The notes under the pieces are model-generated. The model saw only the letters and a program-made list of their open reading frames with translations. It was not told the DNA's origin and searched no databases. From Ceratopteris richardii (lineage: Eukaryota > Streptophyta > Polypodiopsida > Polypodiales > Pteridaceae), in NCBI GenBank assembly GCA_020310875.1, contig CM035423.1, positions 129,673,638-129,737,637 on the forward strand: 64,000 bases of DNA, written 5' to 3'. Below are positions 33,591 to 44,479 of the stretch, in pieces. The translations under genes were made by a program, and so were the position numbers. Each line of letters begins with the position of its first letter. The stretch's first letter is position 1.

Positions 33591-36500
33591 ATGGGAGATA
33601 GTCTCCAAATTGAAAAGCTGGATAGAGAGAACTATCCTGCATGGTCTATGAGGATGGAAGCTCACCTTATGAGCAAAGATTTGATAGGATACATCACAGG
33701 AGATGAAGAAAAGCTAGAATTCAGAGATCCTAGTGTTCCAACTAGGGAGGAGCTTGCAGACTTGAAGAATTGGATGAAGAAGGATGCTCAAGCAAGAAGC
33801 ATCATCTACATGGCAGTCAATGACTATTTGCTTCCTCACATTAGAGGACTTGAAAGTGCTTGTGACATTTGGAATGCTTTGGAAGAGCATTTCCAAAATA
33901 CAACCAAATCAAGGAAGGCTTCACTATGGGCAGAGTTTACTACCTTCAAGAAGAAGGCCTCACAATCAATCTCTGATTATGTGACAAAGATGAAGGACAT
34001 TGCAGATTCTTTAGGTGCAGTGGATGAAGATATTGAAGAAGACAAATTGGTAAGACAAATACTCACAGGACTAAGAGGAGATGAGAAGTGGAAGCCTTTC
34101 ATTTTATCTACAGAACTTTCATTAGATCACTTTACTCCTGATTTGAATCAATTGTTAGGTCATATGCTAACTTTTGAGAATGATATCAAAGGAGATGTTG
34201 ATAAGAGTGCAGGTCATGCAATGTATTCTAAAGACAAGAAGAAAGCCAACAAAGGAAAGCAACAATCAGGTGAAGAAGAAGGTACTTCAAATCAAGCAAA
34301 CTTCATGAGAGGAAGAGGAAATGGCAGAAGTAGAGGAAGAGGCAGAAACAACAAAGAGAATGTAAGAGCTTGTTGGATATGTGGTAAGACCAATCATCTA
34401 TCTCATGATTGTTGGCACAATAATCAAAACAATGGTAATTATCAGAACTTTAATCAAAGAGCAAGAGGTGGTAGATTTCAGAGAGGAAATTTCAGAGGTA
34501 GAGGTGGTAGGAATTCTTTTGGAAGAGGTGGAGGAAGAAGCTTCCAAAATCAATCCTATAATAACACCTACTACAACTATGCATCAGATCAAAAGGAGGA
34601 TTCGACTCTCATTATGAATACATGTGAAACCTCACATGAGGACATGAGAGTGTTCTATATTGATTCAGGATGTAGTAATCACTTAAGTGGAAATATTGCT
34701 TTGATGACTGACCTAGATCATAATGCAATTAATCATACAGTGCAGACAGGTGATAATACAAAGCATAAGGTAAAGTCAATTGGTTCAGTCAAAGCTAAGG
34801 ATGGGAGCACTCTTCTGAGTAAGGTACTCTATGTTCCCACAATTCCAAAGAATTTGATCAGTGTAGGTCAAATTGTGGAAAAAGGATATGAGGTAAGGTT
34901 TACAAATGATGGAGTTTATGTGGAAGACCCTAGTCAAGGGTATAAACAAGTTATTGCAGGAAAGAAAGAAGGAAGGCTTTTCACATTGAAGGTACAAGGA
35001 AATGTTGGACATGCTATGTTCACTTATGGAGAGCAGAAGGTGTCAGAATTGGATCTTTGGCACAAAAGACTTGGACACTTTAATGAAAGAGGTATCAAAG
35101 AAATGATTAACAATGATTCAGTGCTTGGAATGCCTAACATTGCAGGTCAACATATGACATACAGATGTGAGGCATGTCAATTAGGTAAGGCTCATAAGCA
35201 ATCCTATTCCAAGCATGGGTTTATGTATTCAGAAAGACTTGAATTGGTTCATACAGATGTGTGGGGTCCTTCAAAGGACTTTAGTATAAATGGTTCAAGA
35301 TATTATGTCATATATGTTGATGATGCTACCAGGTGGATCACAATTTATGTGATTAAGGAAAAGTCAGAAGTGTTTAATACATTTAAACACTATCATGCAT
35401 ATGCAGAAAGGATTACAGGTCAAAAATTGAAGAGACTAAGGTCAGATGGAGGGGGAGAGTATTTTTCAAATGAGTTCAATGATTATTTGTGGAATGCAGG
35501 TATAAAAAGAGAAGTTACTTGCAGGTACTCTCCTCAACAAAATGGGGTAGCAGAAAGAAGGAATAGGACACTTGTTGAATTTGCAAGGTCCATGATGAAA
35601 GAGAAAAATTGCCCAAATTATTTGTGGGCTGAGGCTGTTAATACAGCTACATATTTGGTTAATAGATTGCCTTGTAAAGCTTTGCAGGGTATGACACCAT
35701 ATGAAGCTTGGTGGGGTAAGAAACCTACCTTGGATCATTGCAGAATATTTGGATGCTTGGCATATGCATATGTGCCATCTCAATTGAGGCATAAGTTGGA
35801 GCCTAAGGCAGAGAAGTATGTATTCATTGGTTATGATGATAAGCAAATGGGATACAGGTTGTGGAGTCCATCCACAAAGCAATTTATTGTATCCAAAGAT
35901 GTTACATTTGATGAGCAAGGTACTTGGTATGCAGGTAAATATAATGTACATGCAGATGATGAAGAAGTGGTGGATCAAAGGAAAGGTAAAGCAAAGATTC
36001 AGTTACTTGATGAAAGTGAGAGTAATGAAGTGCAGGTTGAAGTTGAAGAGAGGCCAAGGTTTGATCCAGAATGTGATGAACCAGAGACCTCAAGAAGTGC
36101 AGAAGTTAGGAGATCATCTAGGCACAAATGGCAACCTACAAGGTATAGCTATGACACTTCATTCTTGACTACTAAAGATTATGCTTATTTGGTAAAAGCA
36201 GATGAAGACCCTTCTACATATGAAGAAGCCAAAGGGAAGAAGAATTGGGAAGATGCTATGCAAGAGGAGTATGATGCATTGATAGAGAATCAAACATGGG
36301 ATTTGGTTCCTAAACCTAATAGTCAGAAGATCATTGGATGTAAGTGGGTTTACAAAACTAAAAGATTTGCAGATGGAAGTGTGTCTAGGTACAAAGCTAG
36401 ACTTGTTGTGAAAGGGTATGCACAGACATATGGAGTGGACTATGATGAGACATATAGTCCTGTGGCAAAGATGACAACCATCAGGACACTCATTGCAATT

Positions 36501-37745
36501 GCTGCTTGTAAAGGTTGGAAGTTGTCTCAATTAGATGTTAAAAATGCTTTCTTGAATGGTTACATTTCAGATGAAGTCTACATGGAGCAACCAGATGGGT
36601 TCAAAGATCAAGTGAGTCCAAATTATGTGTGTAAGCTCAAAAGAGCTTTGTATGGGTTGAAGCAAGCCCCAAGGGCTTGGAATTATAGGCTTGTGAAATT
36701 CTTGAATGATCTTGGTTTTCAAGCATCAAATGCAGATAGTAGTTTGCTAGTCAAAGCAAGTGAAGATGGGTTCATTTATGTGTGTATTTATGTTGATGAC
36801 ATAATACTTACAGGAACAGATGATAAGGGGATACAAATGATCAAAAAGCAGATGGAGAAAGAGTTCAAAATCAGTGATTTGGGGAACCTATCATTCTTCT
36901 TGGGAATGGAGATCTCTTATACTCAACATGGAGTATATGTGACCCAAGAAAGGTATCTTAAAAATTTGTTAACCAAATTTAAAATGGAAGATTGCAGGGT
37001 TGCACCTACACCTTTGGAAGTGAACCATAAATTGTCTAGGTTTGGAGGAGAAGAGTTCAGAGATATGAAAACCTATCAAAGTTTGGTTGGTAGCTTGATT
37101 TATGCTACATTGACAAGACCTGACTTGTCATATGCAGTTGGTGTGCTTTCACAATTCATGCATTGTCCTAGAAAGGAACATTGGATTGCAGGACAAAGAG
37201 TACTTAGGTACATCAAGGGTACACTCAGAGAAGGGTTGTACTATGGGTTTACTTCAGATACAAGAATCAAGATATATAGTGATGCAGATTGGGCAGGTAA
37301 TGTTGATGATAGAAGATCAACACATGGATATTTGTGCTATGTAGGAGACAAATTGATTTCATGGTGTTCCAAGAAGCAACATACAGTTGCTTTGTCATCT
37401 ACAGAGGCAGAATATAAAGGTATGGTGGAAGCTGCAAAAGAGGTAATATGGCTAAAGACACTTTTGAAAGTTTTTGATGTGATTCAGAGTACTCCTATTA
37501 TTTGTGGAGACAATATGAGTTCATTATACTTGGCAGCTAATCCTGTATTTCATGCTAGAACTAAGCATATTGAAATACAGTATCATTTTCTGAGAGAGAA
37601 GGTCATTGAGAAGCAGATTGAAGTCATACACACTCCCACAAAAGATCAAGTTGCAGATATGATGACTAAAAGTCTAGATGGACCAAAACTACAAAGATTC
37701 AAGGATATGGCTGGAGTAAAGAAGATAGAGAAGAACCTCAATTAA
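33591..37745 (+). CDS. Copia polyprotein of K (gag, protease, integrase, RT, RNase H)
   Basis: 1384 codons, starting MGDSLQIEKLDRENY about 210 bp after the primer site, the typical Copia gag start. Domains by residue: UBN2-type gag about 10-200; CCHC knuckle CWICGKTNHLSHDC about 262, followed by a Gly/Arg-rich stretch; protease with DSGCSNHLSG about 356; GAG-pre-integrase about 485 (LWHKRLGHFN); integrase core about 550-680 (DVWGPS, LRSDGGGEYFS, QQNGVAERRNRT); RT about 930-1170 (QLDVKNAFLNG, then YVDDIILTG about 1062); RNase H about 1225-1350 (SDADWAG, LSSTEAEY). The length and order are normal for plant Copia, which makes Gag and Pol from one frame. It acts in cytoplasmic virus-like particles and then in the nucleus. 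Long minus-strand frames over it are shadows. Confidence 0.97.
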   Translation: MGDSLQIEKLDRENYPAWSMRMEAHLMSKDLIGYITGDEEKLEFRDPSVPTREELADLKNWMKKDAQARSIIYMAVNDYLLPHIRGLESACDIWNALEEHFQNTTKSRKASLWAEFTTFKKKASQSISDYVTKMKDIADSLGAVDEDIEEDKLVRQILTGLRGDEKWKPFILSTELSLDHFTPDLNQLLGHMLTFENDIKGDVDKSAGHAMYSKDKKKANKGKQQSGEEEGTSNQANFMRGRGNGRSRGRGRNNKENVRACWICGKTNHLSHDCWHNNQNNGNYQNFNQRARGGRFQRGNFRGRGGRNSFGRGGGRSFQNQSYNNTYYNYASDQKEDSTLIMNTCETSHEDMRVFYIDSGCSNHLSGNIALMTDLDHNAINHTVQTGDNTKHKVKSIGSVKAKDGSTLLSKVLYVPTIPKNLISVGQIVEKGYEVRFTNDGVYVEDPSQGYKQVIAGKKEGRLFTLKVQGNVGHAMFTYGEQKVSELDLWHKRLGHFNERGIKEMINNDSVLGMPNIAGQHMTYRCEACQLGKAHKQSYSKHGFMYSERLELVHTDVWGPSKDFSINGSRYYVIYVDDATRWITIYVIKEKSEVFNTFKHYHAYAERITGQKLKRLRSDGGGEYFSNEFNDYLWNAGIKREVTCRYSPQQNGVAERRNRTLVEFARSMMKEKNCPNYLWAEAVNTATYLVNRLPCKALQGMTPYEAWWGKKPTLDHCRIFGCLAYAYVPSQLRHKLEPKAEKYVFIGYDDKQMGYRLWSPSTKQFIVSKDVTFDEQGTWYAGKYNVHADDEEVVDQRKGKAKIQLLDESESNEVQVEVEERPRFDPECDEPETSRSAEVRRSSRHKWQPTRYSYDTSFLTTKDYAYLVKADEDPSTYEEAKGKKNWEDAMQEEYDALIENQTWDLVPKPNSQKIIGCKWVYKTKRFADGSVSRYKARLVVKGYAQTYGVDYDETYSPVAKMTTIRTLIAIAACKGWKLSQLDVKNAFLNGYISDEVYMEQPDGFKDQVSPNYVCKLKRALYGLKQAPRAWNYRLVKFLNDLGFQASNADSSLLVKASEDGFIYVCIYVDDIILTGTDDKGIQMIKKQMEKEFKISDLGNLSFFLGMEISYTQHGVYVTQERYLKNLLTKFKMEDCRVAPTPLEVNHKLSRFGGEEFRDMKTYQSLVGSLIYATLTRPDLSYAVGVLSQFMHCPRKEHWIAGQRVLRYIKGTLREGLYYGFTSDTRIKIYSDADWAGNVDDRRSTHGYLCYVGDKLISWCSKKQHTVALSSTEAEYKGMVEAAKEVIWLKTLLKVFDVIQSTPIICGDNMSSLYLAANPVFHARTKHIEIQYHFLREKVIEKQIEVIHTPTKDQVADMMTKSLDGPKLQRFKDMAGVKKIEKNLN

Positions 37746-37750
37746 TGATT

Positions 37751-37760
37751 GAGGGGGAGC
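37751..37760 (+). other. Polypurine tract of K
   Basis: GAGGGGGAGC directly before the 3' LTR, the plus-strand primer of Copia reverse transcription. A similar tract precedes the 3' LTRs of A, C and G. Confidence 0.93.
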
Positions 37761-38781
37761 TGTTGGTGCATGACAATCATCAATTGAAGGATTATGGAGA
37801 AATGAAGTCAAGAAGTCAAGAAGAGAACAAATTCAGATGGTTGAAGGAAGGGCATATTCAGAAAATCCAAAGACATGTACACATATGTACATTAGCTGAC
37901 TTATACCTTTGTCTAGTCATACACTTGTATATATTCATCTATAAATATGTTGAAAAATGTCGGGCAAGTAGAGCAGAAGAGATTTTGAGAATAGGGAGAG
38001 AGAAATTAGTGTCATTAGACACATGGAAAGTGAGTGAATTGTCCATCCTCACTCAGATGTAAATTTTCTGAGAAATCGAAAAATTTTGCGCCCGATATTT
38101 TGCTGTCTGCTCCCTCTGTGTTTAATCTTTTGAGAAATCCTTTTGCACGTATCTAAGTCCATAGCTAATCTATCTATGGCTAGAATTTGAGAGGTTAATT
38201 GTAATCAGGCTGTGAGAATTTTGATTAGGAACATTCATATGTAAGAATGTTCTAACAGTCGAGAAATCTGGCGCACATTTCATCTTTAATGAAATGATCA
38301 TTGCTCAGTCTACAGTGTAAAGTTTTACACAAGTGAGGGCTTAAAATTTAAGTTGGAAGGTAAGCTATCTATGGCTAAAAGATCTTGATCAAATGGGATT
38401 TACTTTGGGAGAACCAGTGCTAAGAAGTTGCAGGTGTCAAAGTCGCCATTGCAGAGAAGCACTTTCAGACATAGGTAAAGTGTTTCACACATTTCTCAGT
38501 GTATAGTTAATCTTTTTGAGAGATTTAACTTGGCAAAGTTGCGCAACCTTAAGGCGAAGTGTTGTGCAAAGTTTTATCAAAAACTTTACAGGATTGATTA
38601 GTCAATGAGTGACTAATCTGCAGCAGACTTTTCAGAGAAGTTGAATTTTTCAGAACTTTCAATATTTCTGATAATTTGATGAATGATTTCTAAGTTTGGT
38701 GGAGTCTAAGGTTAACCTTGATATGGAAGTGATCTAACTTCAAGGTTAACTTGTTCTTTTGGAGATTAACACTCTCCATCA
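37761..38781 (+). repeat. 3' LTR of K
   Basis: 1021 bp, identical to the 5' LTR except for three substitutions; TATAAATA at about 37940. It is followed by the ATCTT duplication at 38782-38786. Confidence 0.97.
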
Positions 38782-38786
38782 ATCTT
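38782..38786. repeat. Target-site duplication of K, right
   Basis: ATCTT, identical to 32342-32346. Confidence 0.97.
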
Positions 38787-39810
38787 AGTATTAGACAACA
38801 GAGGGGCAGTTGAGACAGTCACTCTATATATGATCGCAAACAAGGCAAGTCCGCAGGCAAGTAGCCTAGAAGCGGAAAGGCAAGGTTTGCACATAAGAAC
38901 TATGAATAGGCAATTGCATTGAGAAGAAATTACGTACTACTTTATTTGATATGCCTGAGAATAGGCCATGGTTCATACATAGTGTGTATGTGGTGAGCTA
39001 GATGCTTAGCCTAGTGAGCTATGAGTGTGCACACATCTACTTACCATTGTTTCAATGTATTTGGTAGACTTATATTATGGTCCTCATTATATCTGGAAGT
39101 GTCAGATTATTACAGTAGCTTACTTCAGACACCTCATTCCTAGTTAGGAATAATTTGATCATAGCGATGATCAGATGGTGATCATGAATAAAGCAAGTTT
39201 CATCCACTTGGAACATCTTGCATGTTATTATTGAGAAGGCGGTGGTGGTTCCACTAGTTGCTAGACTTTCTTAGCACGTCTTCACTTAGCATGATGGACT
39301 TGGTTCCAGAGAGTGGATTAGGATTTATTTTGTATGAGAGATATTTTGGTCCATAGTTTGGATCATTGACATATTGATATCTTGGTCCATAGTTGATAAA
39401 TTGACATATTGATATTTTGGTCCATAATTTGGATCGTTGATAGGTTGTCATGTTGGATTCATAGTTTGGACCGTGATGAGTTTTTCTTGAGTTTCATTTC
39501 ATTATAGTGAGTAAATCAAGAATATTTACTCGATCTTAGAGATTAAGCACTATTTGGAAAAGATTTCCATTTATCTTAAGCATTCTTCCACAAAGCATTG
39601 GGACATAGTCACATTGTTTTGAATGAGCATAGTATTTCTTTTCATTACTCTAGTGGAGTAAGTGATTTTTTCATGATTATACCATATGAAAAGTTGTCAA
39701 TGAGTATTTCACGGAGACAAGGGCAAGCTACCGAGGTCTCTACAGGTGACAAGCCGTCACAAGTTAGTGGTCAAGGTCTAGGCACAGGGAATCCGAGGAT
39801 ATTCCTAGTA
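38787..39810 (+). mobile_element. Element F, right part, or unassigned
   Basis: Continuation of the sequence split by K. No coding signal. It ends near 39810, where Copia E protease text resumes on the minus strand. No second copy of F's LTR is visible, so F's right boundary is uncertain by tens of bases. Confidence 0.5.
39341..39455. repeat. 36-bp tandem repeats, about three units
   Basis: Units begin ATATTTTGGTCCATAGTTTG and recur at about 39341, 39377 and 39412, with a weaker fourth near 39457. Imperfect copies, 35-45 bp apart. Confidence 0.85.
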
Positions 39811-41219
39811 CTTATGCTGCACACATATAATTTGCATTTTGATTTTCATGCAAAGGAACATCACCTACGAGTGGTATCCCATGCTCAGTATCATCTTCTA
39901 TTTCTACTTGCCCTTGCATACTTGGTTCATGAAAATTACAAAACATTTCCCTATTGCAGCTCATGTGATTTGAACATCCACTACTGATGTACCATGTGGT
40001 GTCTATACCTTCTTCTCTACCACTTTTTTGCATCATGACTAAGAGATCATCATTCTCTAATGTAGTTGAAGTATGTGCAAAGTTACCTTCATTCTTCTTG
40101 TAGCCTCCTTGGTTCACCTTTTGAGTAACAATTCCTTCCAAAGTGGTCCATCTTGCCACAATTATAGCAGTCCTTTATGTAGTCCATTCCTTGAAATCCA
40201 CCCCCTCTTCCTCTAGCTTGTCCTCTCCCTCTTGGTCCATTGCTTTGACTCGAACCTTCTTGATCATTTCTTGTGCTTCATCTATCTTTGCCTTGTCCAT
40301 TATGTCCACCTCTTTTTCCTTTGCCTTTACATGCATAAAAGACTTGGGCTTCATTTCCCTTTGAATGACCTTCATTGAGGTTGATCTCCTCAGTCACCAT
40401 GAGTGTATGTAATTTCTCAAAATCTAGTAATGAGTCCCTCAAATATAGTGAAGTACAAAATGACCTCCATTTTCATCATCTCTCAGCCCATTGAGTCTAT
40501 GAGCTACCAAATCATCATCATCATTGATGAAGCTAGCTATTGATCCTAAGACATCTGCAATATCTTTTACCTTGAGGATATGATCATTGGTGCTACTATT
40601 TGAAGCCTTCATTTAGTTGTTCAACTCATTCTTGAGTTCAATATTTTGTGCATTTGTGGAGGTGGAGTACAATCTCTCCAATGCCTCACACAACTTCTTG
40701 GATGAGTCCAAGTCTTGGATATGGCTGACCATGCTAGTACTAATGTGTTGAGATAAGATGAATATGAATCTTGTATCTATTTCAATCCACTCATTCACTT
40801 CCATTTCTTATGCTTGAGTGAATGGCTCTGCATATCAAGGCCTAGGCTTGGCTCCACCAACCAATCCCCATAGTCCCTTGCCCATGAGGAAATTGCTTAC
40901 CCAAAATCTCCAAGGTTGGTAGTTTCCATTCTCCATCTTCTCTATTTTGGTAGCATAGTCAATCATTGATTAAACTTTGATGCTTCCTAATATTCCCTTG
41001 AGTGTGATGGAATAGGAAAATTACAAAATTATTACCTTCTTATAGCTTCCTCCCTTGATATGTATTGAGGTGTCTACTCCTAGCTTCAAAATCCACTTCT
41101 AAAATTTTATGTAGCTTATAGATCTACTATGAGTCCTTTCTTGATAGCTTTACCACCTTCAATTGGTTGCTTTGACCTCCTCGATGGGTCCCAAATTCTT
41201 TGAAATGTTATGATACCAC
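39811..41219 (-). mobile_element. Copia element E, gag and protease part (broken)
   Basis: Upstream half of minus-strand Copia E. Right to left: primer-site-like TGGTATCA at 41211-41218, gag (about 40400-40990, with EVNEWIEIDTRFIFILSQ and KKLCEALERLY), a basic linker (about 40175-40375), a zinc knuckle CYNCGKMDHFGRNC-type at about 40150, and protease text (SSGCSNHMS, about 39990). It is the part of E on the far side of the F/K insertion. Several breaks. Confidence 0.83.
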
Positions 41220-42346
41220 TGATAGGGGATGAATCAACACCCCTATGCATCTTTGGAAGGTTTTAGGCAGTGGCAAGTTGTTTTCCACAGTGACCTAGAG
41301 TCACTATTTTGGATCTACCTTAAAAAACATAATTAAAATTTTGAGAATAAAAGTAAACACTCTTAGCTATCCAAAAAATCTTAAACACTTGATTTGGATA
41401 CTCCAACATGGAGAACCTACTTTTGAAAGTTATACTGGTTGTTCTTGTTGATGTTTGCCTATGTCCAAAGACAAACCTTCACTGTTTGCAACCTCACTCC
41501 AAGCTCACTCAAAGGAAAATCACCAAATTTATACCACAATTAATAAAATCTATGAGAATTCAAACACAATTAAAATATCTTCAAACGGATACTGGAAGAG
41601 GGAGTTAAAACAAAAAAAAGATGCTACTATAAACTAGTTCACTGCGTATAGAGGTAGTGAGCAATGGCTAACTACATAGAAGTATAAGCTCACAAAATGA
41701 CTAACTGAGCAAGGGGGATGTATGTAGAAACTTCATTACATTCTAAGATAACTTAGGACGAGAGTATATGAAAGCGGCCACTCTTGTGGAATGAATATTC
41801 ACCTTCGCTAACTTTGATTAAGATGGAGAGATGCAAATTTGGTGGAAATTTTAACCAAATTCAAATATATGAGCTTAATAATAGTAAGTGATTTACCAAG
41901 CATATCAATATTCTAAATCCTTAGTTGTAGACATCCAAGAATAATTTGGTCACATGACCTTCATGGCTATTCCTACTTCTGGAAGACTCAAAACAAGCGA
42001 TCTATTTTTTTTTTCAAATAACGGAAGTTCGGCCTTAGCCCACTCTCCCGGACTTGTATTAATTCAAAGTAAAAGAATCATACAAGTGAAGGGGACTAGG
42101 GCCCACGAGACCCCCCAAATCCCACAAGCGATCTATTGGCAGCCTCCATTTCAATTATAATAACTACAAATCAATCAAATAGGTTTAACTAAATAGGAAA
42201 TTGACCTAGTAAGCTACAAAGTTGGAACCCAAAACTCCTAGAGTCCAAGAAGGATTGTTATTGTATGCAGACTATATCCAAAGAAAATGGTCTACCATTT
42301 AAGAAGTTAAACTAGTATCATTGTGCAAAACTTTAGCGCCCTAACA
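41220..42346 (-). repeat. 5' LTR of Copia E
   Basis: On the minus strand it runs from TGTTAGGGCGC (42346) to CCCCTATCA (41220), followed by G and TGGTATCA, the same layout as K. It is about 1.13 kb including the SINE-like insertion at 42007-42123. No partner LTR is in the window. Confidence 0.7.
42007..42123 (-). mobile_element. SINE-like insertion with 14-bp target duplication
   Basis: A 117-bp insertion flanked by perfect ACAAGCGATCTATT at 41993-42006 and 42124-42137. On the minus strand it starts GGGATTTGGGGGGTCTCG and ends in a short poly-A (about 9 A). A long target duplication plus an A tail is the signature of LINE-driven retroposition. I do not see convincing A and B boxes, so it may be truncated at its 5' end or belong to an unusual family. 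A diverged relative lies at 63826-63943. Confidence 0.75.
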
Positions 42347-43000
42347 TTGGAACGCATGAATGGACTCGAACCCATGAAGTCTACTCATCCATAGGATCAC
42401 CTAATAAGTCTTCAAGAAGTTGTTTGCAAAGATCATCCTGGTACTTTTAGTACGTTGACTTGAGCTTTCTCTATAGAGTATGGACAAGCTGTTGCACCAT
42501 AGATTCTTGTAACAAGGTCCCTTCCTATGACCTTGAGGCTAGCTGGGAGGCATCATACATAATTGACTTCCCCTATGCAGCTTCTAGTCTTTCTTGCAAT
42601 TTTGCGATAGTTTGTAAGTAATGTCTAGACACACTATTTGAATGGAATTCGATTTCTGCAATTCTTTGGTCATCATAGATTGTCCGTTCTTGTTCTTGGA
42701 TGTTGCACTACAAAGCAATGATCTATCTTTCTTGTTCTAGGATGGTTTGCTTTGCTTGAACTAAGTGATCTTTGATGGCATACTTACATAAGCGGAATTT
42801 GTGGCTCTTATCCTACATCTGATTTATTCATTGGTGTAATCATGCATATTCTAGTTCTTTAGCTCTAACCTTTGTTTTAAATATTTTTACAATAGGCCAA
42901 AGGTTTTGGATTTCATTATTGAACTTTGCATTCTCAATCTGTTCTTTCAATTCTTGCATTGCAGTTCTCATTTTTGGAGTTGCAAATGATATTTTTGGAC
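42347..43000 (-). pseudogene. Decayed coiled-coil coding remnant
   Basis: The minus strand reads as a charged, Glu/Lys/Gln-rich, coiled-coil-like text (AMQELKEQIENAKFNNEIQN, VQAKQTILEQE, LQTIAKLQERLEAA). No family recognised. It resembles in style the plus-strand coiled-coil remnants of the tandem duplication at 46746-51772, but I cannot show homology. Heavily broken. Confidence 0.4.
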
Positions 43001-44220
43001 TACAAAGGCATGTCGTTGATCTTGGTTGATGGAGATATTTGCGGTATAGTAGAGGAAGTGTTTAACTTTGACAAGGTCATCTAGGTGAAATACAAGTGCA
43101 AGGATGATGGGATGGGGTGCCATGAGGTGCGGTGGTGATGGTGGGGGGTGATTATGTAAGTGACACTCAATGTGAATCACATTTAACATCTGTAGATTGC
43201 TAGCGTGAAGATTCTAGGGTGGGTAATGGTTGTTAGTCTTGTTGTTGTGAGGGTGGGTTGTGCGGCTAGGAGGCATGATGAGTTGCTTGGTTTGTTGAGA
43301 GGTTTTTGGTGGATTGGGTTATTGTTATTCCTAGATCGCAATTCTTGTTCCTTCAAAGAGGACTCTACCTTCTATGTGAATGGAAAGTCCTCCTTCTATG
43401 TGAATTCTATAGTTCCATCAATTTAAGTGGTTTCATTCCGTATTTATCTTGCAATGAACATGGCAATGGACTTGACATTGCATCAAGCTAAAGACAGATC
43501 CAAGTGTAGAAATTTCAGCCGATTGTGATATGTTTTCTTTGGAGGTTGAGAGTCTCACAAGGAAAACGGTGATATGTCCACCCCAACCTCTCTTTCTTGA
43601 TAGTGGGTATTCATCACTACTCATCTATCCAAACATTTGAGTCATCTATTTATGGGATATGGTCTTGGGGGTCTATTCTAGTAATACACTAGTGAAGAAG
43701 GTGAATATGGGCTAGAACTATTCCTATAGTGACTTGGATAGTAATGTCATTAAAAAGAATACTCCAAAGTGGTTGGGCTATGCAGTGTTGAGACACTTGG
43801 TTCATGATCTCTAAGGTGTGAGGGTGGAGGGGAAGCTAATACCAGTCATGGAGGACAACGATGAGGAATCCATGGGTTTCATGATAGTCGCACTCCTGGC
43901 AAGAGTTTGTTGTGCATAATGTACATATATGGGAGATAGTTCATTGTATCTGAAGTTCTATAGACACATAGGGTATACACATAGGAAGAGTGTGGAAAAG
44001 ACTAGTAATGGATGGTGATGAAGGTGAGCACATATATAAGGTTGGTCATGCAGAATTTTTGAGTCAATTGAATTCAAGGTATGTATCCAGAAAGTTATGG
44101 AAAAAGGTAGATGGGAATGAAAATGTGCTAGCGAGGTTAATGCTTGCTGCCATAGTAAATAAAGCATCACCAAGTGATCCGCATGAAATGCAATTTTTTT
44201 GCTTATGAGATAATGGAAAA
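43001..44220. other. No recognisable feature
   Basis: About 1.2 kb. Short plus-strand frames at 43205-43426 and 43990-44208 have no similarity I recognise. The text around 43700-44200 looks like old coding sequence but cannot be assigned. Confidence 0.4.
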
Positions 44221-44228
44221 ATTTTATA

Positions 44229-44304
44229 ATTGAATAAATTATTACTAATTGAATAAATTATTACTAATTGAATACATTATTACTAATTGAATATATTATT
44301 ACTA
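44229..44304. repeat. 21-bp AT-rich tandem repeats, about 3.7 units
   Basis: Near-identical units of ATTGAATAAATTATTACTA, four starts in a row, the last ones with single changes. Confidence 0.93.
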
Positions 44305-44479
44305 TGCATTCTCCCTTAGTAATAGAATAATTATGTTTTGCTTTAGATAATTGGTGACTTGTATAATATTTTGTATGATACCATCTTGTATCTACAATTT
44401 GCATCAATACAATACAGATTGGTAATTCAAAAGCATAAAAAAAGACATGAAATAGTTATTCCCAATTTAAAGCTTGTAG

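Larger units (their letters stand above)
32347..38781 (+). mobile_element. Copia element K, looks whole and very young
   Basis: A 6435-bp Copia element. LTRs are 32347-33367 and 37761-38781, both 1021 bp, with three mismatches by eye (about 0.3%). The flanks carry a perfect ATCTT duplication. The primer site TGGTATCAGAGC starts at 33369. One uninterrupted frame (33591-37745) covers gag to RNase H, and GAGGGGGAGC precedes the 3' LTR. I see no break. It is inserted in F and is the youngest measurable layer here. With plant neutral rates between about 2e-9 and 1.3e-8 per site per year, the divergence would mean roughly 0.1-0.7 million years. Confidence 0.97.

Noticed and set aside
35466-36530. 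Long minus-strand frames over K
   Set aside because: They are shadows of the Copia polyprotein frame on the plus strand.
42357-42420. GGTTCGAGTCC-like string on the minus strand, as in a tRNA T-arm
   Set aside because: The T stem does not pair fully, and I cannot find matching acceptor, D or anticodon stems.
43205-43426. Short plus-strand frame with a hydrophobic start, like a secreted peptide
   Set aside because: No similarity, no promoter or intron context, and surrounding sequence is decayed.
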